From a bacterium (lineage in GTDB: Bacteria; UBP14; UBA6098; B30-G16), in NCBI GenBank assembly GCA_027064665.1, contig JAMOPH010000240.1:1-11069 (forward strand): a DNA stretch of 11,069 nt, read 5' to 3'. A model generated the notes under the pieces. The model worked only from the letters and a program-made list of their open reading frames with translations. It was not told the DNA's origin and searched no databases. Positions 5,681-11,069 of this stretch are shown one piece after another; positions within the stretch are counted from its first letter, which is position 1; each line of letters starts with the position of its first letter. The position numbers and the translations under genes are program-made.

Positions 5681-6940
5681 TCAATCCAGAAATTCGCGCG
5701 GGTCAACGATTTTGCCGGCGACTGCCGCCGCGGCGGCGGTGTATGGGCTCGCAAGGTAGATGAAGGCGTTTTTGTTGCCCATTCTCCCTTTGAAGTTGCG
5801 GTTTGTGGTTGAGACGCAGACCTCACCGTCGGCGAGGACACCCTCGTGCGCCCCCAGGCACGGACCACAGCCGGGATTCATCAGTATTGCGCCGGCTTCA
5901 ACAAGTTTCTGGGCAGTGCCGTCAAGCAGGATATCCATCAGGACGCGACTGCTGGCGGGGAACAGAAGGAGTCTTGTCCCCGGCGCCACCTTGCGCCCGG
6001 CAAGAATTTCTGCCGCCATATGGAAATCCTCGGTGCGACCGTTGGTGCACGAACCTATCAGCACCTGATTGACCCTCACCTCATCAAGGTCGGAGATTTT
6101 GACCATATTGTCCACATTGTGAGGCGCCGCAACCACCGGAACGACCTCATCGGCGTTGAACTCAAGCGTCTGCTCGTATTCGGCGTCGGGGTCGGCGAAA
6201 ACCTTTTCGTATTCGCGTGTTGCGCGCCCTTTGAGGAACTCGTCCACCTTCTCATCCGGCGGGACAATGCCGAATTTCGCCCCAGCCTCAACCGCCATAT
6301 TTGACAGGACCATCCGCGAGGACAAACTCATCTTCTCAATCGCCTCGCCGTAGAACTCAATGGACTTATACAGGGCGCCGTCGGCGCCGATGTGCCCGAT
6401 AATCCACAACATAAGGTCCTTTGATGCCACACCGCGGGGAAGTTCCCCGTGCACAATTATTTTCACAGAGGGCGGGACCATAAGCCACATCTCACCGGTA
6501 GCCCACACGGCGGCGACCTCACTGCGTCCGATACCTGCGCTGGCGGCACCCAACGCTCCGTAGGTGGTGGTGTGCGAATCGGCGCCCAAAATCAGTGCGC
6601 CCGGAAACGCAAAACCCTCCTCAACCAGAACCTGATGGCATATCCCCCGCCCGACATCGTAGAAATGCACTATCCCGTTTTTCTCCACGAACTCGCGGAT
6701 TTGCTTGTGGTTGTTGGCATACTGCGCCGTGGACGGCGGAACCGTGTGGTCAAGCACTATCACCGGCTGCTCGGGGTTTTTCACCCGCTCTATGGGAAGT
6801 TTCTCAAACTTTTTGGATATCGCCGCGGTGTTATCGTGGGAGAGGACATAATCGGGCGTGACGGTCACAATCTGTCCCACCTCAACGGCGTCGTTGCCGC
6901 TGTGGGCGGCAAGAATTTTCTGCGCTATGGTCTGCCCCAT
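5681..6940 (-). CDS. leuC: 3-isopropylmalate dehydratase / homoaconitase family, large subunit
   Basis: An aconitase-superfamily [4Fe-4S] hydro-lyase large subunit of 419 residues. It matches the short archaeal-type LeuC/HacA group and not the roughly 470-residue E. coli LeuC. Cluster ligands are Cys298 in LIGSCTNGR and Cys358/Cys361 in NPGCGPCLGAHEG. The GADSHTTTYGALGAASAGIGRSEVA block and the STTNRNFKGRMG block are intact. The ATG at 6940 is preceded by AAGGAGG, so the 21 extra in-frame codons upstream are rejected. It needs a separate small (swivel) subunit, which determines substrate. None is in the window, so the substrate (isopropylmalate in leucine synthesis, homoaconitate, or another methyl-malate type acid) is open and the gene symbol is by family only. 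It is the last gene of an operon with eutN and an HTH gene, 77 bases after the latter, and ends at a strong terminator. Confidence 0.88.
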   Translation of the reverse strand: MGQTIAQKILAAHSGNDAVEVGQIVTVTPDYVLSHDNTAAISKKFEKLPIERVKNPEQPVIVLDHTVPPSTAQYANNHKQIREFVEKNGIVHFYDVGRGICHQVLVEEGFAFPGALILGADSHTTTYGALGAASAGIGRSEVAAVWATGEMWLMVPPSVKIIVHGELPRGVASKDLMLWIIGHIGADGALYKSIEFYGEAIEKMSLSSRMVLSNMAVEAGAKFGIVPPDEKVDEFLKGRATREYEKVFADPDAEYEQTLEFNADEVVPVVAAPHNVDNMVKISDLDEVRVNQVLIGSCTNGRTEDFHMAAEILAGRKVAPGTRLLLFPASSRVLMDILLDGTAQKLVEAGAILMNPGCGPCLGAHEGVLADGEVCVSTTNRNFKGRMGNKNAFIYLASPYTAAAAAVAGKIVDPREFLD

Positions 6941-7017
6941 AGATTTTCCTCCTTGAAAGTTTCCGTCCGTGGGGAAATTGCAAAAATCCGCAGGCGAAGG
7001 CAAGAAATTTGTCCCGC

Positions 7018-7302
7018 CTATTCCAGTTTTTTCCAGACTATATCGTAAAACCGCTCGTCGTAGCGAAGGTCCTTGTTAATCAACTGGTGAGCGGTTATCT
7101 CAAAGCCCAAAAGTTTGGAGTATTTTTCGGCTAATTTGCGTGCCTCGGCAAGAGTTGGCTCGCCGTCGCGCTCCCACTGCTGAAGTTTTATCGCGGGGAA
7201 ATCCAAAAGTATGGCAAGATAGTCAAAATCCAGCATCCTGCCCTTTTTCCTGGAAAGCGCCTCCCTCAGGATACGCAGATTTCTGTTGAAATAAGCCGCC
7301 AT
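7018..7302 (-). CDS. Small helix-turn-helix (XRE-like) protein
   Basis: A 94-residue protein. The central region (about 26-75) reads like a Cro/C1-type helix-turn-helix: LAILLDFPAIKLQQWERDGEPTLAEARKLAEKY, with the typical xxWExGxxxPT spacing between recognition helix and following helix. The C-terminal part (ITAHQLINKDL...) is not recognised. It is highly charged with no membrane segment. A clear ribosome site (CGGAGGGCACT before ATG) supports the start. It lies 21 bases after eutN and 77 before the leuC-like gene on the same strand, so it could regulate this operon. That role, and DNA binding itself, are inferred. It could instead be a protein-binding HTH or an antitoxin-like protein, but no toxin gene is next to it. 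Confidence 0.7.
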   Translation of the reverse strand: MAAYFNRNLRILREALSRKKGRMLDFDYLAILLDFPAIKLQQWERDGEPTLAEARKLAEKYSKLLGFEITAHQLINKDLRYDERFYDIVWKKLE

Positions 7303-7323
7303 AGTGCCCTCCGAAAAATCGGT

Positions 7324-7602
7324 TTATTCCGCTGCCATCTCCCAGTCTTCAACTATCCCCACGATGAACGACCGCACCGGCGCAGATTTGTCGCCCAAAA
7401 CCCTGCGCGCAGAACCACCCTCCTGCGATACCAGAACCGTGTCCCCGACACCAGCATCAACAAAATCAACCGCCACCACCGGCTCGCCGTATTCCTCGCC
7501 GGTGCGAGGATTTATCTGCCTGACCAGCAAAATTTTCCGCCCCACATAGGAGGGATGTTTCACCGTCGCCACAACCCGCGCTTTAACTCTGCCTATAAAC
7601 AT
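7324..7602 (-). CDS. EutN/CcmL-family bacterial microcompartment vertex protein
   Basis: A protein of 92 residues covering the whole EutN/CcmL fold. It opens MFIGRVKARVVATVKHPSY, continues KILLVRQINP, then VAVDFVDAGVGDTVLVSQEGGSARRV, and ends APVRSFIVGIVEDW. Members form pentamers that cap the corners of carboxysomes and metabolosomes. The frame continues 65 codons upstream, but that part overlaps the divergent gene at 7665 and looks non-coding. The ATG at 7602 matches the family's N-terminus exactly. The ribosome site is weak (GCGGTG). No hexameric shell protein, aldehyde dehydrogenase or signature enzyme of a microcompartment is in the window, so whether it builds a shell is unclear. It is the first gene of an operon with an HTH protein and a leuC-like gene. 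Confidence in the family is high and in the function low. Confidence 0.9.
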   Translation of the reverse strand: MFIGRVKARVVATVKHPSYVGRKILLVRQINPRTGEEYGEPVVAVDFVDAGVGDTVLVSQEGGSARRVLGDKSAPVRSFIVGIVEDWEMAAE

Positions 7603-7626
7603 CGCATCCGCACCGCTTTTATCAAA

Positions 7627-7654
7627 TTGACTTTTCCCCGGATTTGAGTATAAT
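7627..7654 (+). promoter_or_regulatory. Strong sigma-70-type promoter of the secreted Ntn-hydrolase-like gene
   Basis: TTGACT (7627-7632), 16 bases, TATAAT (7649-7654). The ATG at 7665 follows after only 10 bases with no Shine-Dalgarno sequence, so the mRNA would have a leader of about 3 bases. If translation begins at the second ATG (7674) the leader is about 12 bases. The same bases read TATACT on the minus strand (7652-7647), a possible overlapping -10 for eutN, but I see no matching -35 for it. Confidence 0.75.
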
Positions 7655-7664
7655 TTAATAAGAT

Positions 7665-9104
7665 ATGGGCAGAATGGCAAAGACATTGTGGGTGGTGTTG
7701 CTGGTCGTTGTGGTGAGGGCGTGCACGATTGCGGTTTTCGCCCCCGATGCCACGGAATACGGTCGCCCAATGCTGTGGAAAAACCGCGATGTGCCAAACT
7801 ATCGCCAGCAGTATATCTTCGTGGCGGAGGAACACTCGTTCATCGCGATAACATATCAGGGCGTTTACGACCAGGTCTACGGCGGAGTGAACGACGCCGG
7901 GTTCGGCATAGTCAACACCGACACCTACAACCACGGACCCAACACGGGCAGAGGGCTTTCCGACGGGCAGGTTATGTATCTTGCGCTGGCGCACTGCGAG
8001 TCAGTGTGGGATTTTTTGGGACTTTTGGACTCCTTGCTGGCGGATTCTGCGGCGGGATTGAGGTCAACCCACTGCTACGGGATAATTGACCAGTATGGCA
8101 ACGCCGGCGTGGTTGAGGCGAACTGCGAAAGTTATGTGTATTTTTCCGCCAACGCTATGCCGGACCACTACCTTGTGCGGACAAATTTTGCCATCTCCGG
8201 CGACAGTTCAAACCGCATTGGCTACGAAAGATATATGCGCGCCCGCGCACTGTTTGACACCCTTCTGCCGGTCAGCGTATCCGATGTCTGGTCGGTGGCA
8301 TCGGATTTGGTCAGCCCGGAGTTGAACCCCTATCCCCTGCCGTATGAGGGCACCTACGACGGACTCCCCACAGGATATATCCCCACCGACAGGACCATCA
8401 ACCGCTTTCTGACCACATCCTACCAGATTATAATCGGCAAAAATTTCGGGGATAACATAGATTTTCCCGTGCTTTGGGCGGGATTCAGTCAGCCATACTA
8501 CACAATTCCCGTGCCGATGTGGGTTGGGATGGGCTCTGTCCCGCCGGATTTCACCGGAACCGGAAACTATTTCTGCGAGGAGAGCAAATTCCTTCACGAC
8601 ATAGTCTATGACCGCGGATACTGGAACTGGTTCAACTCCTACGCCGGGGATTTCATAAGCGACTATTTCGCCGAGACCCGCGAGCAGGTGTGGGGGATTT
8701 TCGCCAAATATCTGCTTATGTGGCAGATGCAGAAGGAGATTTCTTCCGAGGAGATTGTTCAGGCAGAGGACGACATAATTTCGCTCGTCGGCGAAACATA
8801 CGCCGAACTGCACGGCTTGTGGGTGAGGGAACATCCCGTTGTTGTTCCGCGGGAAATCACGCTCTCTGCCCAGCCGAACCCGTTCAACGCCTCAACGGTG
8901 ATAGAGTTCAACCTGCCGTTCCCCTACGAGGGACTGCTTGAAATCAGCGACCTTTCCGGGCGGGTGATTCTTTCGCGGCAACTGGGTCCCGCGGACACGC
9001 GGTTTGTGTGGACGCCGGAGAGTTCTCTGCCCTCGGGGATATATCTGGCGCGAGTTGTGTGCGGCGGACATTCGGCGACGCAGAAATTGTATCTCATCAA
9101 GTAA
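7665..9104 (+). CDS. Secreted Ntn-hydrolase-like protein (C45/choloylglycine-hydrolase type) with a FlgD-like sorting tail
   Basis: A protein of 479 residues. Residues 1-19 form a signal peptide ending VRA. Cys20 begins CTIAVFAPDATEYGRPMLWKNRD, the layout of N-terminal-nucleophile amidohydrolases (CT...AT..G....RN.D), with Arg41 and Asp42 in the second motif. GGVNDAGFGIVN (73-84), HCYGIIDQYGNAGVVEAN (136-153) and HYLVRTNF (168-175) match the usual order of conserved blocks. Residues about 397-479 (PNPFNASTVIEFNLP ... LPSGIYLARV ... KLYLIK) are a beta-rich C-terminal tail of the FlgD/Por-secretion type, suggesting export and perhaps cell-surface anchoring. The substrate (an amide such as a peptide, bile-salt or acyl-homoserine-lactone-like bond) cannot be read from sequence. 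A lipoprotein is unlikely because Arg at -2 breaks the lipobox. A start at the second ATG (7674) is possible and would move the nucleophile to Cys17. It is divergent from eutN and convergent with etfB. Confidence 0.82.
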   Translation: MGRMAKTLWVVLLVVVVRACTIAVFAPDATEYGRPMLWKNRDVPNYRQQYIFVAEEHSFIAITYQGVYDQVYGGVNDAGFGIVNTDTYNHGPNTGRGLSDGQVMYLALAHCESVWDFLGLLDSLLADSAAGLRSTHCYGIIDQYGNAGVVEANCESYVYFSANAMPDHYLVRTNFAISGDSSNRIGYERYMRARALFDTLLPVSVSDVWSVASDLVSPELNPYPLPYEGTYDGLPTGYIPTDRTINRFLTTSYQIIIGKNFGDNIDFPVLWAGFSQPYYTIPVPMWVGMGSVPPDFTGTGNYFCEESKFLHDIVYDRGYWNWFNSYAGDFISDYFAETREQVWGIFAKYLLMWQMQKEISSEEIVQAEDDIISLVGETYAELHGLWVREHPVVVPREITLSAQPNPFNASTVIEFNLPFPYEGLLEISDLSGRVILSRQLGPADTRFVWTPESSLPSGIYLARVVCGGHSATQKLYLIK

Positions 9105-9130
9105 AAGCGCCGGGCAAATCCTCACCCGGC
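9103..9130 (-). terminator. Weak intrinsic terminator between convergent genes
   Basis: A 6-bp stem (GCCGGG 9109-9114, CCCGGC 9125-9130) with a 10-base loop lies between the stop codons of the Ntn-hydrolase gene and etfB. On the minus strand it is followed, after two bases, by TTTT (9106-9103). On the + strand no T-run follows. It probably serves etfB and perhaps weakly both genes. The rest of 9105-9167 shows nothing else. Confidence 0.45.
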
Positions 9131-9167
9131 ACCGGAATATCAACCCAAAGGCACCGCAGAGATGCCA

Positions 9168-9950
9168 TCACACAATTTCCCTGATTACCTTTGCAAGTTT
9201 TGCGGCAAGTTCTGCGGGTTCGCCCTCCCATTTTTCTCCGCCTTTCCGCCGCGGCGGGGTGAAAATTTTGTGCACTCTGGTGGGCGACCCCGCAAGCCCG
9301 ATTTTATCCTTATCCACCGGCAAATCCTCGGAGGTCAACTTCTTTATTTCGGCGCGCTTTGCCCTCATCATCCCGCGCAAAGACGGAAGCCGCGGGTCCC
9401 TATCGCCCTTGACTATGGTTATAACCGCGGGAAGTTCAACCTCAACCACCTCGTAGCCGCTTTCGGTCACACGCTCAACCACTATTGAGTTATCCCTGAG
9501 TTCGCGGACCTTTTTGACGAATGTCGCCTGCGGGATTCCAAGCCATTCGGCAATCCCCGGACCGGTCTGGGCGGTGTCGCCGTCAATCGCCTGCTTGCCG
9601 GCAAAAATGAGATCATAGTCGCCGATAAACTTTATCGCCTCTGAAAGGGTGTATGATGTGGCGTGGGTGTCGGCGCCGGCAAACGCCCTGTCGGTCACCA
9701 GATAGACATCATCGGCGCCCATTGCAATCGTATCCCGCAGGTTCTTCTCCGCGCTGGGCGGTCCCATTGAGACAACTATGACTTCTGTGTCGGGATCTTC
9801 GTCCTTTATCTGGAGCGCCGCCTCAAGCGCATACATATCAAACGGATTGAGGATCGCCGGCACGCCCTTGCGAATCAGCGTCCCGGTCTCGGGGTCAATT
9901 TTGACCTCCGTGGTATCGGGAACCTCTTTGACGCACACGATTATTCTCAT
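9168..9950 (-). CDS. etfB: Electron transfer flavoprotein, beta subunit
   Basis: A protein of 260 residues, normal for EtfB, which with EtfA carries electrons between acyl-CoA or similar dehydrogenases and quinone or ferredoxin partners. It opens MRIIVCVKEVPDTTEVKID. The nucleotide-binding loop is GKQAIDGDTAQTGP (118-131). The docking and signature region is RLPSLRGMMRAKR (187-199). AIDGDTAQ-GP is the version seen in clostridial-type and electron-bifurcating ETFs, whereas mitochondrial-type proteins usually read AIDDDxNQTG. That assignment is inference from one motif. The start at 9950 is chosen because GGGAGAGG precedes it and the nine extra upstream codons do not fit the family. It lies 54 bases after truB on the same strand. 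EtfA is not next to it: downstream is the convergent gene at 9104. Confidence 0.93.
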   Translation of the reverse strand: MRIIVCVKEVPDTTEVKIDPETGTLIRKGVPAILNPFDMYALEAALQIKDEDPDTEVIVVSMGPPSAEKNLRDTIAMGADDVYLVTDRAFAGADTHATSYTLSEAIKFIGDYDLIFAGKQAIDGDTAQTGPGIAEWLGIPQATFVKKVRELRDNSIVVERVTESGYEVVEVELPAVITIVKGDRDPRLPSLRGMMRAKRAEIKKLTSEDLPVDKDKIGLAGSPTRVHKIFTPPRRKGGEKWEGEPAELAAKLAKVIREIV

Positions 9951-10004
9951 CTCTGCCTCTCCCGCATTTTGAAACAATCTAAAAAGTTTTCCGGCGCGGG
10001 CAAG

Positions 10005-10904
10005 TCAATTTTGAACCATCACCCGCCGATACTTATACCCGCCGGGGATTCTTTCTGCCACCGCGATAAGTTTCCCGGCGGGATCCACTATGGCAAAAAT
10101 CTGCCCCGGCTTGAACTGTGAACCAAGATAGGGCAGAATTTGCCCGTGGGAGATGCGCCAGATTTGTGCGCCCTCAACCCGCACCTTCGGAAGATGCGGC
10201 AGAAGTTCCGCCTCGGTCAGAAGGTATTTTTCCACCTCGCCGTTTTTGATGCTCTCAAGGACATCATCTAAGGGCACGGCGTTTTTCAGCGTGTGCGGAC
10301 CCACCCGCGTGCGCACCAGATGGACCAGATGCCCGCCACATCCGAGGCGTTTCCCCAAATCCCTTGCTATCGCGCGGACATAGGTCCCGGTGCTGCACTC
10401 TATTGCAAACTTCACCCGCGGAAGGTCTATCTCCACATTCTCAATTGAATACACCCTCACTTTCTTGGGCTGAACCTCAACTTCCCTGCCCTTGCGGGCA
10501 TAGACATACATCGGCACGCCGTCAACTTTTTTTGCGGAAAATCTGGGGGGAATCTGCTCAATCTCGCCGATAAACTCCTTCAGCGCCGAGAACACCTGTG
10601 TCGGCGTGACCTCAACGGGTTTTTCTTCAACGACCTCGCCCTCGGCATCGTCGGTGGTGGTGGAAACTCCAAGCATCACCTCGGCGATGTAGCCCTTTAT
10701 CCCGCTGTCCAAAAACGGCGCGATTTTTGTGGCATTGCCCACTAAAACGGGCATAAGCCCCTCGGCGAGAGGGTCCAGCGTGCCGATATGCCCCACCCGC
10801 CGCGTGCGAAGCAGTCTCCCTATTTTGTTGTCCACCTGCCGCGAGGTCAGCCCCTTGGGCTTGTAAATCAAATACCCCCCCGAGACTTTGCTCTCCCTTC
10901 TCAT
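10005..10904 (-). CDS. truB: tRNA pseudouridine(55) synthase
   Basis: This 299-residue enzyme isomerises U55 in the T-psi-C loop of tRNAs. The N-terminal GGYLIYKPKGLTS (9-21) and the catalytic motif GHIGTLDPLAEG (38-49), with Asp44 as the nucleophile, are clear; the motif's usual Thr or Val after GH is Ile. RFSAKKVDGVPMYVYARKG and the GTYVRAIARDLG block are typical. The C-terminal 70 or so residues (SHGQILPY ... FAIVDPAGKLIAVAE) look like the PUA RNA-binding domain of the longer TruB class. The frame remains open to a TTG at 10964, but that 20-residue extension does not fit the family. The ATG at 10904 has GAGGGCAGGA upstream. It is the first gene of a truB-etfB pair and divergent from priA, with 90 bases between the two ATGs. 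Confidence 0.94.
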   Translation of the reverse strand: MRRESKVSGGYLIYKPKGLTSRQVDNKIGRLLRTRRVGHIGTLDPLAEGLMPVLVGNATKIAPFLDSGIKGYIAEVMLGVSTTTDDAEGEVVEEKPVEVTPTQVFSALKEFIGEIEQIPPRFSAKKVDGVPMYVYARKGREVEVQPKKVRVYSIENVEIDLPRVKFAIECSTGTYVRAIARDLGKRLGCGGHLVHLVRTRVGPHTLKNAVPLDDVLESIKNGEVEKYLLTEAELLPHLPKVRVEGAQIWRISHGQILPYLGSQFKPGQIFAIVDPAGKLIAVAERIPGGYKYRRVMVQN

Positions 10905-10958
10905 CCTCAAATTCCTGCCCTCCCGGAACACAATTTGCCAGAAAAATTTGCAAACCTG

Positions 10959-10986
10959 TTTCAATTCTGCGGGAATTTAATAATTT
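10959..10986 (+). promoter_or_regulatory. Candidate priA promoter, leaderless type (weak)
   Basis: The AT-rich stretch 10974-10990 contains TAATTT (10981-10986), 8 bases before the priA ATG. An upstream TTTCAA (10959-10964, 16-base spacing) is only a poor -35. There is no Shine-Dalgarno sequence. The call rests mainly on similarity to the arrangement before lepB, cca and the gene at 7665. The same segment probably also carries the truB promoter, for which I cannot pick boxes with confidence. Confidence 0.35.
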
Positions 10987-10994
10987 TAAGTCCG

Positions 10995-11069
10995 ATGGGC
11001 AAAGAATTTCCGAAATACGCCAAGGTGGCGGTTGATGCGCCGATATACGACCTTCTGACCTACGGCGTC
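10995..11069 (+). CDS. priA: Primosomal protein N' (PriA), first 25 residues
   Basis: The frame from the ATG at 10995 is open to the window edge and reads MGKEFPKYAKVAVDAPIYDLLTYGV. The AKVAVDAPI-DLLTYGV pattern matches the start of the 3' DNA-binding domain of PriA, the helicase that restarts stalled replication forks by reloading the primosome. Only this fragment is visible, so helicase motifs and the zinc-binding cysteines cannot be checked. It is divergent from truB and has no ribosome site before the ATG. Confidence 0.75.
   Translation, partial: MGKEFPKYAKVAVDAPIYDLLTYGV

Noticed and set aside
7603..7797. N-terminal extension of the EutN-like protein to 157 residues
   Set aside because: It overlaps the divergent gene's promoter and coding region and has low-complexity, non-family sequence. 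The family start is exactly at 7602.
10905..10964. TTG start giving a 319-residue TruB
   Set aside because: The extra 20 residues do not match the family, and the ATG at 10904 has a ribosome site.
10958..10965. GTTTCAAT, the reverse complement of the CRISPR repeat end, before truB
   Set aside because: Only about 8-9 bases match, with no repeat stem and no second copy, so chance is the best explanation.
1..11069. Transposon, integrase, attachment site or tRNA gene
   Set aside because: I looked for transposase-like frames, terminal inverted repeats and tRNA-like cloverleaf sequence, and saw none. Apart from the array, the window looks like ordinary chromosome.

Overview
This window carries the trailing end of a type I CRISPR array followed by a compact set of mostly housekeeping genes from a bacterial chromosome. 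The best guess is a Gram-negative lineage of the FCB group or an allied candidate phylum (the WOR-3/Stahlbacteria, Zixibacteria or Cloacimonadota kind). The main clue is the secreted protein at 7665-9104. It ends in the PNPFN...GxY...K(L/F)xxxK tail (FlgD-like / Por-secretion type) that is abundant in those groups. The mix of RicT/PSP1, EutN/CcmL and archaeal-type LeuC genes fits too. The taxonomic call is inference. No rRNA or tRNA gene was seen, and intergenic gaps are short.

Layout: 1-585 is a CRISPR array read on the + strand, with its leader and cas genes off the left edge. Its last two repeats are decayed, and its last 'spacer' doubles as a minus-strand intrinsic terminator. On the minus strand, lpdA (1983-619) runs into that terminator from its own promoter. 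The minus-strand operon lepB-ricT-ispD (4374-2084) lies upstream of it and is tightly packed. cca (4475-5632, +) is divergent from lepB. It converges on a second minus-strand operon, eutN - HTH gene - leuC-like (7602-5681), which ends in a strong terminator overlapping the cca stop codon. A secreted Ntn-hydrolase-like protein (7665-9104, +) is divergent from eutN and convergent with the truB-etfB pair (10904-9168, -). The right edge enters priA (10995 onward, +).

How the genes relate: most are conserved cell machinery, namely isoprenoid precursor synthesis (ispD), protein export (lepB), RNA processing and modification (ricT, cca, truB) and replication restart (priA). Three metabolic genes stand without their usual partners: lpdA without 2-oxoacid dehydrogenase genes, etfB without etfA, and a leuC-like large subunit without its small subunit. 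A bacterial-microcompartment vertex protein (EutN/CcmL) stands without other shell genes.

Two translation-start styles appear. Genes inside operons, and lpdA, have recognisable Shine-Dalgarno sequences (ispD's is weak). Four first-in-transcript genes on divergent promoters (lepB, cca, the Ntn hydrolase, priA) have none and carry a TATAAT/TAATTT-like box 7-10 bases before the ATG, suggesting leaderless mRNAs. The items most worth a second look are the terminator inside the array, the leaderless-start pattern, the Ntn hydrolase whose nucleophile sits at the signal-peptide junction, and the orphan eutN operon.
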